From positions 7,466,001 to 7,530,000 of the forward strand of contig NZ_CP139247.1 in the NCBI RefSeq assembly GCF_034087045.1: 64,000 nt of DNA, written 5' to 3'. Of this stretch, positions 1-8,302 are shown piece after piece; the first letter of the stretch is position 1, and every line of letters starts with the position of its first letter. Source of the stretch: Chitinophaga sancti. Lineage in GTDB: Bacteria; Bacteroidota; Bacteroidia; Chitinophagales; Chitinophagaceae. The notes beneath the pieces are model-generated. The model made no database searches and was not told where the DNA came from. It saw nothing but the letters and a program-made list of their open reading frames with translations. The position numbers were made by a program, and so were the translations under genes.

Positions 1-1
1 C

Positions 2-199
2 AGTTATCCTGATAATGAGGTGAAAATATATGACCGCACAGGCCGGTTGATATATCACAAAAAAGGATATCAGAATGAATGGGACGCTACAATTAATGGA
101 TCTCCGCTGGCCGAAGGTACTTACTACTACATTGTAACGTTCCCTTCAGGACATCATACATTTAAAGGATTCATCACTATTGTTCGCGATCAGAAATAA
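2..199 (+). CDS. C-terminus of a T9SS type B sorting-domain protein (5' partial)
   Basis: The window opens inside a reading frame that ends at TAA 197-199. The 65 visible residues contain VKIYDRTGRLIYH, NEWDATINGSPLAEGTYYY and FKGFITIVR. This is the pattern of the gliding-motility-associated C-terminal domain (CHU_C, type B sorting signal), which sends large secreted adhesins or enzymes through the type IX secretion system to the cell surface. The body of the protein lies upstream and cannot be judged. Only 5 bp separate it from a PorP/SprF gene, the usual companion of type B cargo proteins, so the two are probably co-transcribed. Confidence 0.85.
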   Translation, partial: SYPDNEVKIYDRTGRLIYHKKGYQNEWDATINGSPLAEGTYYYIVTFPSGHHTFKGFITIVRDQK

Positions 200-204
200 A
201 TAAA

Positions 205-1104
205 ATGAAAAAATTCTATACCCTTATACTCTTAATTTGTAGCTCACAGACATTACAGGCGCAATCTGCTGGCAACGCTGTTTCGAATTTTGAACCACCG
301 GAATCACAGTACTTTTTTAATCAATACCTGGCTAATCCGGCAATGGCCGGACTGGATTCAGGCATTCATATCAATGCTTCCTACAGACGTCCGTGGGATG
401 CTATACCTGGTGCGCCCATTACACAAACTTTTACTGCCGATGCGAACCTGAAGAACAGGGTCGGTGCCGGATTGAATATTTTCAACGATAAGTCTGGCTT
501 ATTGCAGCGTACCAAGGTAGGGCTTACTTATGCATATCACCTGCCATTGGGCATGCATGCACAGGCGTTACATTTCGGATTATCACTGGCGCTGGACATA
601 CAGCGTCTTGATACCAAAAGCGTAGATGGAGAGACAAATGACCCGTCGCTGGGTCGTTTTAACAGGCGGGATAATTACTTTGAAAGTGATTTTGGGGTGG
701 CTTATACTGATCAGCACTTAACAGTTCAGGCAGCCTTGCCGAACCTGATATCGACGTTTAAAAACGATAACCGGGATGTTTCCGGACTTGCCACTTACTA
801 TACCGCAGTCTCTTACAAATTCTATACGGGTACGGAGATTTCTAAAGTGGAACCTAAAATCGCCTACCGGGGTGTAAATGGCGCTGACAATATTATTGAC
901 GCAGGAGTAAATATTGGTTTGCTGGATGACTGGGCCAATGTATCAGGAATGTATCATAGCAGTGGAAGCGTAAGCGCAGGAGCAGGATTTAATTACCAAT
1001 CACTTTTTTCCGTGCAGGTGATATACATCACCCAGACTACGGGCTATAGTACTATTATGGGAAATAGTTTCGAGATCAACCTGCGCGTGAATATCGCGAA
1101 ATAG
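205..1104 (+). CDS. PorP/SprF family type IX secretion system outer-membrane protein
   Basis: This 299-residue protein has an N-terminal signal peptide (cleavage near LQAQ, about residue 20). It then has the hallmark PorP/SprF start, with ESQYFFNQYLANPAMAGLD and INASYRRPW, followed by alternating beta-strands of an outer-membrane barrel. Family members assist export or surface attachment of specific T9SS cargo, as SprF does for the adhesin SprB in gliding flavobacteria. It follows the type B sorting-domain gene by 5 bp, so this cargo is its likely client. A 15-bp perfect hairpin sits just after the stop. The length is normal for the family. Confidence 0.9.
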   Translation: MKKFYTLILLICSSQTLQAQSAGNAVSNFEPPESQYFFNQYLANPAMAGLDSGIHINASYRRPWDAIPGAPITQTFTADANLKNRVGAGLNIFNDKSGLLQRTKVGLTYAYHLPLGMHAQALHFGLSLALDIQRLDTKSVDGETNDPSLGRFNRRDNYFESDFGVAYTDQHLTVQAALPNLISTFKNDNRDVSGLATYYTAVSYKFYTGTEISKVEPKIAYRGVNGADNIIDAGVNIGLLDDWANVSGMYHSSGSVSAGAGFNYQSLFSVQVIYITQTTGYSTIMGNSFEINLRVNIAK

Positions 1105-1120
1105 ATACAGCTGATCAGGA

Positions 1121-1158
1121 ATATAGGGGCATATGTTGAAAGACATATGCCCCTATAT
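1121..1158. terminator. Perfect 15-bp inverted repeat, likely bidirectional terminator
   Basis: Arms 1121-1135 and 1144-1158 are exact reverse complements around an 8-nt loop. The element lies 16 bp after the PorP/SprF stop and between convergent genes. It has no long T tract, so efficiency as an intrinsic terminator is inferred. Confidence 0.6.
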
Positions 1159-1359
1159 TATTTATACCCATTTAGAGTGGGTCATACAGACTTTATTATA
1201 AGTTGACAAAGTGAACCGAATATAATGAAGGCTAAATTTATTTTATAACCTGGGGATTATTATAGGAGAAAGATATCTGCTCTTTTCAATTAGATCAAAA
1301 CAGTATGCAGGCAATTCAGGAATCACTTTCCTGTTCTGATCGATCATATCTGCACGACA

Positions 1360-2067
1360 TTATATGGTTGAGCGGCAGGCATTTTTTTTCGCAACAGTAA
1401 CTGCAAAATATTCATATAGTGCTACCTGTGAGCCTATCATTAATAAACCATAAAAAATATCTTCTACTGGTATTGTCAGTATTCTTAATCCGATTATTTC
1501 ATTGTTGTTATACCATACTATAGGTTCCGCAATCCAACTGCCTGTGAGAAGCCCATTAACGATTACAAACGGTATTAACATGATTCCATAGCAAAGATAA
1601 AAATTCCCTATCCAATGTCTTTTCCTGCTATACCAGATGAAAATTGTCAGCAGCAGAAAAGTAGTAGCCGGGTATTTATAATGCGAAAAGAAAATTGTTA
1701 TGCTTATGCCACCTATCATCATTATCCATGAAATAAAGGCCGAAATACGCTGTGATAGCTTAAAACCTGGCCAAAGCGTTTTAAGACAATGATAGGAAAA
1801 TATACAGGCATACGGTATGCATAGAAAGAAAAAAACTTCCTCTGCTGGCAGTGAGAAAATGTGTAATCCCGTTATATATGCATCATTGAATCCCCAAACA
1901 TGAATGCTGGTAAAATAGATATCCCAGCATATAAAAATACCGCCTGACAAAAACAGTGCGGGAAATAATATGGGCCATTTTTTATAAAATTGCAGCCGGG
2001 GATGGAATGTTGCAAGTAATGGAACCAATATCGCCCCCAGGTCAATTGCCAGGTATGTATAATGCAT
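1360..2067 (-). CDS. crtYcd: Lycopene cyclase, fused CrtYc-CrtYd type
   Basis: I chose the ATG at 2067, giving 235 residues. It starts one base after the crtZ stop and gives the family-like start MHYTYLAIDLGAIL; a longer frame is open but lacks family features. The protein is almost entirely hydrophobic with about six or seven membrane spans. It holds two copies of the short motif typical of the heterodimeric-type cyclase domains, PAEEVFFFL in the first half and PVEDIFYGL in the second, so the c and d subunits are fused. The predicted reaction is cyclisation of lycopene ends to beta-ionone rings (beta-carotene). It is the last gene of the crtI-crtB-crtZ-cyclase operon and probably translationally coupled to crtZ. 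Confidence 0.85.
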   Translation of the reverse strand: MHYTYLAIDLGAILVPLLATFHPRLQFYKKWPILFPALFLSGGIFICWDIYFTSIHVWGFNDAYITGLHIFSLPAEEVFFFLCIPYACIFSYHCLKTLWPGFKLSQRISAFISWIMMIGGISITIFFSHYKYPATTFLLLTIFIWYSRKRHWIGNFYLCYGIMLIPFVIVNGLLTGSWIAEPIVWYNNNEIIGLRILTIPVEDIFYGLLMIGSQVALYEYFAVTVAKKNACRSTI

Positions 2068-2068
2068 C

Positions 2069-2533
2069 TTATCTGTTTTTTGCCACCTCTTTAAGATAAC
2101 GGACAGGAAAGAGCAACATCCCAAAGCATTCTCCATGATGCTTGCCCAGGTGCTTGTGATGTATTTTATGAGCACGTCTGAGTGCTTTAAAATAAGGATG
2201 ATCACTACTTCTCAGCCATTTGAATCGCTGATGAACGAAAACGTCATGTACCAGGAAGTAGGTAAATCCATATAGTGTAATACCTGAAGCCAGCGCAATG
2301 AGGTAAAAATTCTGATGTACTGTACCAAGCAGAAATAAAGCGATCCCAGGCATTGCAAAAATCAGGAAGAAAAAATCGTTCTTTTCCAGAAATTGTCCTT
2401 CCGGTTTTCGATGGTGATCTTTGTGTAAAAACCAAAGGGGGCCATGCATAATGAATTTGTGTGTAAACCAGGCAACACCTTCCATTGTAACAAAGCTTCC
2501 CAGCAATAGGATAATGAATATTACCAATCTCAT
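2069..2533 (-). CDS. crtZ: Beta-carotene hydroxylase (CrtZ, fatty-acid hydroxylase superfamily)
   Basis: This 154-residue membrane protein has the full set of histidine clusters of the non-haem di-iron hydroxylases: HKFIMH, HKDHH, HDVFVH and HKIHHKH. Members add 3-hydroxyl groups to beta-ionone rings, turning beta-carotene into zeaxanthin. The start codon overlaps the crtB stop by 4 bases (ATGA at 2530-2533) and the stop is one base from the cyclase start, so translation of the operon is tightly coupled. Length and motifs are typical of CrtZ, so the assignment is firm. Together with the cyclase it predicts a zeaxanthin-like yellow pigment. Confidence 0.92.
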   Translation of the reverse strand: MRLVIFIILLLGSFVTMEGVAWFTHKFIMHGPLWFLHKDHHRKPEGQFLEKNDFFFLIFAMPGIALFLLGTVHQNFYLIALASGITLYGFTYFLVHDVFVHQRFKWLRSSDHPYFKALRRAHKIHHKHLGKHHGECFGMLLFPVRYLKEVAKNR

Positions 2534-3369
2534 AGTTGGATCTGATTAATTGGAAACAGTAATGTTTGCAGCATGATACCTAATTTATGGCGATTAGGTA
2601 CCCTGATTCTTTCTGTCAAAATCCGATGGGGCGGCAGGTTCCGGATTTTATTGAAGAGCACCTGGTAGTAGGCATATGCCAGGTAAACTCCCTTCCTGGA
2701 ACTTAGCGGTAATTGCATTATTCCAGGCAAAGCTTCCCTGAAATCTGATGCTATTTCAGATTCTATCGCAGATTTATCTCCGGATGTAAAGTTGTTTAAA
2801 TTCACAAATGGAAAGTAGTGTCTGCCCAGTTCCTGGCTATCAGCTTTTATATCCCTCAGAAAATTAACTTTCTGAAATGCTGCGCCAAGTTTCATAGCGG
2901 AGGGTAACAGCTTTTCGTATAATGCTACGTCGCCATTTGTAAAAACTTTCAGACACATCAGTCCTACTACCTCAGCCGAACCCAGAATATATTGTTCATA
3001 GATACTATGGGTGTAATAAAGCTGGTGGAGGTCCATTTCCATACTATCCAGAAATGTATCCACCAGCTGCTGTTCTATATTAAAGTCATGATAAACTTTT
3101 TGAAAGCTATTTAAAATCGGGTTGAGGCTGATTTTATCCCTGATAGCCTTATAAGTTTCCTCTTTGAAATGGCAAAGCAGATCTGCTTTATCATACTCAT
3201 GAAATGAATCCACTATTTCATCAGCAAAGCGAACAAACCCGTAAATGGCATATATAGGTGCATGAAAACTTTTATCCAGCAATTTGATACCCAAAGAAAA
3301 AGAGGTACTATATTCCTTAGTAGTCAATTTGCTACAGGCAGCACTAACTTTATCAAATAAAGTCTTCAT
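2530..3369 (-). CDS. crtB: Phytoene synthase (squalene/phytoene synthase family)
   Basis: The protein is 279 residues from the ATG at 3369. An upstream in-frame start exists inside crtI, but MKTLFDKVSAACSK is the family-like N-terminus. The first Asp-rich motif DEIVD lies at residues 50-54. The second is in NFLRDIKAD; both bind Mg-diphosphate. CrtB condenses two geranylgeranyl diphosphates head-to-head to phytoene. The gene starts 17 bp inside the crtI 3' end and ends in a 4-bp overlap with crtZ. No GGPP synthase is in the operon, so the substrate must come from elsewhere. Confidence 0.93.
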   Translation of the reverse strand: MKTLFDKVSAACSKLTTKEYSTSFSLGIKLLDKSFHAPIYAIYGFVRFADEIVDSFHEYDKADLLCHFKEETYKAIRDKISLNPILNSFQKVYHDFNIEQQLVDTFLDSMEMDLHQLYYTHSIYEQYILGSAEVVGLMCLKVFTNGDVALYEKLLPSAMKLGAAFQKVNFLRDIKADSQELGRHYFPFVNLNNFTSGDKSAIESEIASDFREALPGIMQLPLSSRKGVYLAYAYYQVLFNKIRNLPPHRILTERIRVPNRHKLGIMLQTLLFPINQIQL

Positions 3370-4858
3370 GGGTAAAGATTTTTTGATTTGAAATATGATT
3401 AGCAACCAGTTCTCCGGAAAGGATGGCGGGAGGTACGCCAGGGCCAGGAACTGTCAGTTGCCCTGTAAAAAATAAATTATTGATCTTTTTATGGCGGATA
3501 GATGGCTTTAGAAAGGCTGTTTGTTTTAATGTATTTGCCAATCCATAAGCATTCCCTTTGAATGCATGATAATCTGTTATGAAATCGCTGCAGGCATAGC
3601 TTTTAGAGAAAATTATATCCTGTTCAAAATTATCGCCACAGAAAGTAGCAGTCTCCTTTAGTACCAGTTTGAGGTAATGGTCGCGTATGATAGGGGTATC
3701 TTCAAGTCCTGGTGCAACGGGAATCAGGAAAAAGAGATTTTCCATTCCCTCAGGTGCCACTGTAGTATCTGTTTTTGAAGGACAACAAAGATAGAATAGT
3801 GGATGGCTTGGCCATGCGGGTTTGTTATAGATGGCCTCAGCATGTGCCTGAAGATCATTTTCGAAGAAAAGGTTATGATGAAGCAAGCCTGGAATTTTAC
3901 GTTTTACACCTACATAATAAATGAGGCAAGAGGGAGCCATTGTGCGTTTATCCCAATAACCGGCTGAGTAATTGCTCATTGCAGGAGGAAGCATTTTCTG
4001 ATCTGTATGGTGGTAATCTGCTCCGGATATGACTATGTCCGCGTTCAAAAAACCATTGCTGGTATTTGCGCCGGTTACTTGATTATTAATAACAGAAAGG
4101 CTGTCTACTTCTGTATTCAACAATATTTTTACCCCGTATTCTTCGGCAAGGGAGGTAAATGCCTGTGCCAGACGAACCATACCACCCATGGGATACCATG
4201 TACCCAGTTTCATATCCGCATAGTTCATCATGCTGTACATAGCCGGTATTTTTTTGGCAGTAGCGCCAAGAAAGAGAACAGGGAATTCTATGATCCTGCG
4301 TAATTTCTGGTGTTTAAAGTAACGGCTCGCATGACTACTGAAAGAGCGTAACATGCGCATTTTAAATACAGATTTTAATACTTCAGTATTGCATAGCTCT
4401 CTAAAATGAAGTCCGGGTTTGTTCACATACGTCTTCATTGCAGTATGATATTTGTACCCGGCATCCACCATAAATTTATCTAACTGTCTGCCTGCACCTT
4501 TTTCGATATTTTCAAAAAGATCACGCATACTGGCAAATGAAGCCGGGAGTGCCACAAATTCATCTTTCCCGAATATCACCTGGTAGGAAGGGTCGAGCCT
4601 TACCAATGATAAGTAATCACTGATAGATCGGCCATGCCGTTTAAAAAAACCTTCAGCAACATCTGGCATCCAATACCAGCTTGGCCCCATATCAAAAGTG
4701 AATCCAGCACTTGTAAAAGCCCTTGCTCGTCCCCCTGTCGTACTATGTTTTTCAACAATTGTTACATGATAACCCTGGCTAGCCATCGTGATGGCGGCAG
4801 ATAAACCGGCAAATCCGGCTCCAATTACCAGTACTTTATTATGCTTGTTTTGTTTCAT
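3353..4858 (-). CDS. crtI: Phytoene desaturase (CrtI family)
   Basis: This 501-residue FAD enzyme has the dinucleotide-binding fingerprint VIGAGFAGLSAA (GxGxxG at 13-18), an acidic residue ending the second strand (VTIVEKH), and GGRA just after. The C-terminal flavin motif LFFTGQLTVPGPGVPPA is near residue 465. Bacterial CrtI makes lycopene from phytoene by successive desaturations. It is the first gene of the carotenoid operon and is preceded by a good Bacteroidota promoter (4879-4908). It is divergent from a MerR/CarH-like regulator, so it is likely the regulated entry point of the pathway. Confidence 0.93.
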   Translation of the reverse strand: MKQNKHNKVLVIGAGFAGLSAAITMASQGYHVTIVEKHSTTGGRARAFTSAGFTFDMGPSWYWMPDVAEGFFKRHGRSISDYLSLVRLDPSYQVIFGKDEFVALPASFASMRDLFENIEKGAGRQLDKFMVDAGYKYHTAMKTYVNKPGLHFRELCNTEVLKSVFKMRMLRSFSSHASRYFKHQKLRRIIEFPVLFLGATAKKIPAMYSMMNYADMKLGTWYPMGGMVRLAQAFTSLAEEYGVKILLNTEVDSLSVINNQVTGANTSNGFLNADIVISGADYHHTDQKMLPPAMSNYSAGYWDKRTMAPSCLIYYVGVKRKIPGLLHHNLFFENDLQAHAEAIYNKPAWPSHPLFYLCCPSKTDTTVAPEGMENLFFLIPVAPGLEDTPIIRDHYLKLVLKETATFCGDNFEQDIIFSKSYACSDFITDYHAFKGNAYGLANTLKQTAFLKPSIRHKKINNLFFTGQLTVPGPGVPPAILSGELVANHISNQKIFTHEDFI

Positions 4859-4873
4859 GTTTTCCCAAAACTC

Positions 4874-4917
4874 TTAAACAAATATACTGTTTAAGTTTAG
4901 GAAACAAAAATTAAACA
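4874..4917 (-). promoter_or_regulatory. crt operon promoter with three TTAAACA operator-like half sites
   Basis: On the minus strand a TTTG box (4905-4908) lies 18 bp from TATATTTG (4879-4886), matching the Bacteroidota -33/-7 pattern; crtI starts 20 bp further on. A perfect inverted repeat TTAAACA-N7-TGTTTAA (4874-4880 and 4888-4894) covers the -7 box, and a third TTAAACA is at 4911-4917 over the -33 region. This layout suits repression by the divergent MerR-type regulator. The operator role is inferred. Confidence 0.6.
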
Positions 4918-4973
4918 GAGTTTTTTGACTAAATACAATACATGTGCTATCTTGGATGGCGAAACTGGAAGCA

Positions 4974-5846
4974 ATGACATCTGACATGTATTCAATAAAG
5001 GACCTTGAGCTATTATCAGGCATCAAGGCACATACAATCAGAATCTGGGAAAAAAGATATGGAATCATTAATCCTGGAAGAACAGACACAAACATCCGGT
5101 TTTATACCAATGAGGATCTTAGAAAACTGCTGAATATCAGTCTTCTAAATCAGCATGGGTACAAAATATCTGCTATCAGCAACATGTCTGAAAAAGAAAT
5201 TGGGGAAAAAATAGCAGCTGTTTCTATTGTAAGTCAGACGGATACCTATCTCGAAAGCCTATTACTGAGCCTCATTGAAATGGATGAGCTGCGATTTAAT
5301 AAAACTTTTACCGCTATTGTAATTAGCCATGGATTTGAAAAGTCGTTTATAAAATATATTTTCCCATTCTTCCAACGGATAGGCATTATGTGGCAGATAG
5401 GAGCGATCAACCCTGCCCAGGAACATTTCCTTTCCAACCTCATTAGAAATAAAATCATAGCTGCTACTGAAACAGTTACTCAGCCCCCGGACCCAACCCT
5501 GGGTACCGCACTACTTTTTCTGCCGGAGAATGAACTGCATGAAATTGGCCTGTTATTCTACAATTACGCACTGAGGGCAAGGGGATTCAAGACTTTTTAC
5601 CTTGGACAGTCTGTTCCATACGACGGGCTGGATCGTGTAATTGCTATCTGTAAGCCGTCATTTATTATTACCAGCCTTACTAACCCGCTTTCCAATGAAG
5701 ACACGTTGTTATATTGCCAGAATTTGTGCGCTTTAGCCCCGGAAGTAAACATTTACTTTACCGGCCCCATGCCTGAAAATATACATGATAAACTGCCAAA
5801 AAATGCCTTGCTGGTCAATGACCTGATTGCCCTAATGAAAATTTAA
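4974..5846 (+). CDS. MerR-family regulator with CarH-like B12-binding region
   Basis: Numbered from the ATG at 4974 (290 residues; a start at 4986 is also possible). Residues 5-70 form the MerR winged helix (YSIKDLELLSGIKAHTIRIW). The middle carries W140-x9-E150-H151 (WQIGAINPAQEH), the Wx9EH signature of the CarH helical bundle. The C-terminal cobalamin-binding fold has ELHEIG, an ExHxxG variant of the DxHxxG motif (H189). CarH proteins repress carotenoid genes in the dark as adenosylcobalamin tetramers and release DNA on illumination. Its position divergent from crtI and the operator-like repeats fit that role. Light or B12 response is inferred, not shown. Confidence 0.82.
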   Translation: MTSDMYSIKDLELLSGIKAHTIRIWEKRYGIINPGRTDTNIRFYTNEDLRKLLNISLLNQHGYKISAISNMSEKEIGEKIAAVSIVSQTDTYLESLLLSLIEMDELRFNKTFTAIVISHGFEKSFIKYIFPFFQRIGIMWQIGAINPAQEHFLSNLIRNKIIAATETVTQPPDPTLGTALLFLPENELHEIGLLFYNYALRARGFKTFYLGQSVPYDGLDRVIAICKPSFIITSLTNPLSNEDTLLYCQNLCALAPEVNIYFTGPMPENIHDKLPKNALLVNDLIALMKI

Positions 5847-5923
5847 CGGATAAGCAGTAGCTTTTGTTTAACTTTTTAACAAATTTACAAAACAAACTTG
5901 CCTTAAAAGGTCTGCCCTTTTTT

Positions 5924-5956
5924 GTGATTGCTTTTCTTTCGAAATCACTTTTTTTG
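5924..5956 (+). terminator. Probable intrinsic terminator of the MerR gene
   Basis: A 6-bp stem GTGATT/AATCAC (5924-5929, 5943-5948) with a 13-nt loop is followed directly by eight T residues. Confidence 0.5.
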
Positions 5957-6093
5957 TGCTAAAGCTTGTCCTTAAGATATTCCTGGTTGTTAAAATTTAA
6001 ATCTTCCAAATTCCGATGCCCCGGCCCTCGTCCGCTTTCCGGGGAGACTACCGCTACACGCGACTGCTAACCAGCAAACTTTAAAAATTTACC

Positions 6094-6105
6094 TACCTTC
6101 GCAGC
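6094..6105 (+). promoter_or_regulatory. -7-like box immediately before a TTG start
   Basis: TACCTTCG at 6094-6101 differs from TAnnTTTG by one base and ends four bases before the TTG start at 6106. If used, transcription would begin at or very near the start codon, giving a leaderless or almost leaderless mRNA. The upstream GC-rich stretch 6016-6045 can form a CCCCGG/CCGGGG stem but I see no known riboswitch in it. Confidence 0.35.
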
Positions 6106-6612
6106 TTGAAACTAACTACCACACTCACAGAAATTGCACGCGCTGCTGAAGAAAAGGAAGCTGAAAATCTCGCATTCAGATCCTACCTGCAATCGCAAAA
6201 CTCAGATGACATAGATGAGCTTGTACAGGAACTGGATACCCTCATCACCCCACAAATAGACTGCACCTCCTGTGGTAATTGCTGCCGTAACCTTATGATC
6301 AATGTTACGGAAGATGAAGTCACCGCATTAGCCACACATCTCAATACCACCAATACCGAACTCAAGGAAAAATATATCGAAACCGGCTCCAGCAATGACA
6401 TGATGATCATCAACACCATCCCCTGTCATTTTCTGCACGAAAGCCGCTGCACTATTTACGAACACCGCTTTGCCGGCTGCCGTGAATTTCCAGCATTACA
6501 CCTGCCAAAGTTTAATAAACGCCTCTTCACCACTTTCACTCATTACAGCACATGTCTGATTATTTACAATGTAGTAGAAGAAATGAAGAAAAGAGTATCA
6601 TTTCATGTATAA
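6106..6612 (+). CDS. YkgJ-type cysteine-cluster protein
   Basis: This 168-residue protein has CTSCGNCC at residues 53-60 and a second Cys group in CHFLHESRCTIYEHRFAGCREFP, the CxxCxxCC...C pattern of the YkgJ (UPF0153) family, which probably binds zinc or an iron-sulfur cluster. The biochemical role of the family is unknown. The start is TTG at 6106; no ATG occurs before residue 64 and the first 50 residues read as normal protein, so TTG is the best choice. The gene stands alone, between the MerR gene and the BNR remnant. Confidence 0.8.
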   Translation: MKLTTTLTEIARAAEEKEAENLAFRSYLQSQNSDDIDELVQELDTLITPQIDCTSCGNCCRNLMINVTEDEVTALATHLNTTNTELKEKYIETGSSNDMMIINTIPCHFLHESRCTIYEHRFAGCREFPALHLPKFNKRLFTTFTHYSTCLIIYNVVEEMKKRVSFHV

Positions 6613-6676
6613 TGTAGTAGTAGAAAAGATCCTCCATCATTTCATGTGTAATTGTAAATACTAACAATCTAACCCT

Positions 6677-6925
6677 TCACCTGTGAATACCCTCACTACC
6701 ACTCACCAATGCAAAATTATACCGATAGATACCATGATTCTTTACCGTTACCGCCAACTCCCCATTGGCCAAAGCAATGGCACCCAACCCAACTTTGGCA
6801 TCGGCCGGCAATCCACTGGAAGTATTCTTCCAGGTAACACCATGATCTGTGGAAATGAAAATTATTCCGGGGTCATTTACCCCCTGAAACAGGGAAAACA
6901 GACAAACAAACAATATGTATTTCAT
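6677..6925 (-). pseudogene. Short remnant of a BNR/sialidase-like repeat protein
   Basis: The 82-residue frame begins with a signal-peptide-like stretch (MKYILFVCLFSLFQG) and passes straight into a BNR-type Asp-box (STDHGVTWKNTSSGLP) and one more strand pair (GLGAIALANGELAV). Real BNR/WD40-like secreted proteins have many such repeats and several hundred residues. This looks like a gene that lost its middle by internal deletion, leaving the first and last pieces fused in frame. It could still be translated. No function can be assigned. It follows the outer-membrane protein gene on the same strand by 30 bp. Confidence 0.45.
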
Positions 6926-6955
6926 GAGGGATCATTTTCTCCAATTTAAGCTATT

Positions 6956-8272
6956 TTAAAATGCCTCATTCAACCCCAAAAAGAACCCCTTCGCCCCAAA
7001 CTTCCCCCAGGCATAATCCAGGCACAAATTCGTTCTCGTCAGCTTATTAAACAACACCCGCAAACCCGCACCACCACCCGGTTGCCACACCTGAAACAAC
7101 TTTGTACCAGATGCATCATTCGCCGTCTGCATATGAAAGAACGCCACCCCACTCAGGAACTTATTTCTTAATATCGGAAACCGATACTCTACCTCTGAAT
7201 AGTTATATTGCCTCCCTTTAAAATACCCTACCGTATACCCCCTCCCACTTCTAAACGAGGGATCCTTGCTCGTACCCGGCAATTCCAGGTAAGGAATATT
7301 CCCTGCTATCAAATAAGATCCCCAGTTCCAGAATGCCACCACATGCTCCGGATTCCGCTGCGACAAACTAAAGTATTTTCTAAAATCAGATGTAAACTGC
7401 AACGCATTCCGCGTACTCGCCAGCCAGGTTTGATTCAACCTGAAACCCGCATCTATATACATCCCTTTATATGCCCGGTTCTGGTTATCCCGCGTGGTAT
7501 ACTGTACATTGAACAATAACCCGTTTGCCATATAGTGATCCCTGTGAAACCCATGCCTGTCACTATAAATATCATAAGGCGTATTCCCTGAGGTATCCGT
7601 TTCGGTGAGCTTTCTCCTGATATCAAATGATACCCCCGCCCCTAAAAACAAATGTGGCACCACCTCCTTATACACCTTCTCCCTGAAGTTATAAAACTGT
7701 GCATGCAGTCCCCGCGCCTTTCTCTCAGGATTTGCCAGCTGTTTATCCGTGGCACTACCCGCCGGATCTATTCCTATACCCAAACCATAATCAGGTGTCA
7801 CCGTTTTTGCAGCTACCAGGTTCCCCTGAAAATTCCATTTATTCCCCGGTGTGTAGATATTATGACTGATGTAAAAATATATGATCCCCTTGGTGGTAAT
7901 TGATGCTGAAGTGGCACCTACTGATAATAACGTATTCGAATCATTGCCCAGCTTCCTGCCTGCTACCGCCTTGATCCCTATCTGTGACCCAATACTGGGA
8001 TTGGAGGCGATATTCGGAACGATGATGATACCCGAAGGTTTCTTATTCGGATCCCTGTGCACATGAAAAATATCCCTGACAAGATCGGTAAAGTCAAATT
8101 GCGTTTCCAGCCTTTCAACGACTACAGGATTATTCAAATGAACACGCGAAGAATCAACCTTCAGCGTATCGGCAGCCGGTACAGGTACCTGGCCAAATGC
8201 ACTGGTACAGCAACCTGCCAAAATGAACAGAAACAGGCCCTTCAATAAAACGGTTTTGTAGAGAGGTAACAT
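6956..8272 (-). CDS. BamA/TamA-type outer-membrane beta-barrel protein
   Basis: This 438-residue protein has a signal peptide (to about residue 28, SAFGQ), a short periplasmic part without clear POTRA repeats, then a barrel of amphipathic strands ending in the terminal aromatic residue (GLNEAF). The stretch SGRGYTVGYFKGRQYNYSEVEYRFP resembles the region around the conserved VRGF-like motif of surface-antigen (D15) proteins. Such barrels often insert or transport outer-membrane components, but this small version may be a simple porin or lipid-related protein. It is divergent from the DUF1801 gene at 8303. Family assignment is good, the specific role unknown. Confidence 0.7.
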   Translation of the reverse strand: MLPLYKTVLLKGLFLFILAGCCTSAFGQVPVPAADTLKVDSSRVHLNNPVVVERLETQFDFTDLVRDIFHVHRDPNKKPSGIIIVPNIASNPSIGSQIGIKAVAGRKLGNDSNTLLSVGATSASITTKGIIYFYISHNIYTPGNKWNFQGNLVAAKTVTPDYGLGIGIDPAGSATDKQLANPERKARGLHAQFYNFREKVYKEVVPHLFLGAGVSFDIRRKLTETDTSGNTPYDIYSDRHGFHRDHYMANGLLFNVQYTTRDNQNRAYKGMYIDAGFRLNQTWLASTRNALQFTSDFRKYFSLSQRNPEHVVAFWNWGSYLIAGNIPYLELPGTSKDPSFRSGRGYTVGYFKGRQYNYSEVEYRFPILRNKFLSGVAFFHMQTANDASGTKLFQVWQPGGGAGLRVLFNKLTRTNLCLDYAWGKFGAKGFFLGLNEAF

Positions 8273-8302
8273 TAAATTAGCGGAAACAAATTTTAAACCA
8301 AC

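Noticed and set aside
4874..5095. A 73-residue minus-strand frame over the crtI promoter and MerR start
   Set aside because: It lies across the divergent promoter and the MerR DNA-binding domain and has no protein features.
6010..6090. Cobalamin or other riboswitch in the GC-rich stretch before the YkgJ-like gene
   Set aside because: A CCCCGG/CCGGGG stem and a GACTGC-like stretch are present, but the conserved B12-box core and pseudoknot elements are not.
6683..6949. An 88-residue plus-strand frame opposite the BNR remnant
   Set aside because: No family features, while the minus-strand frame shows a signal peptide and an Asp-box.
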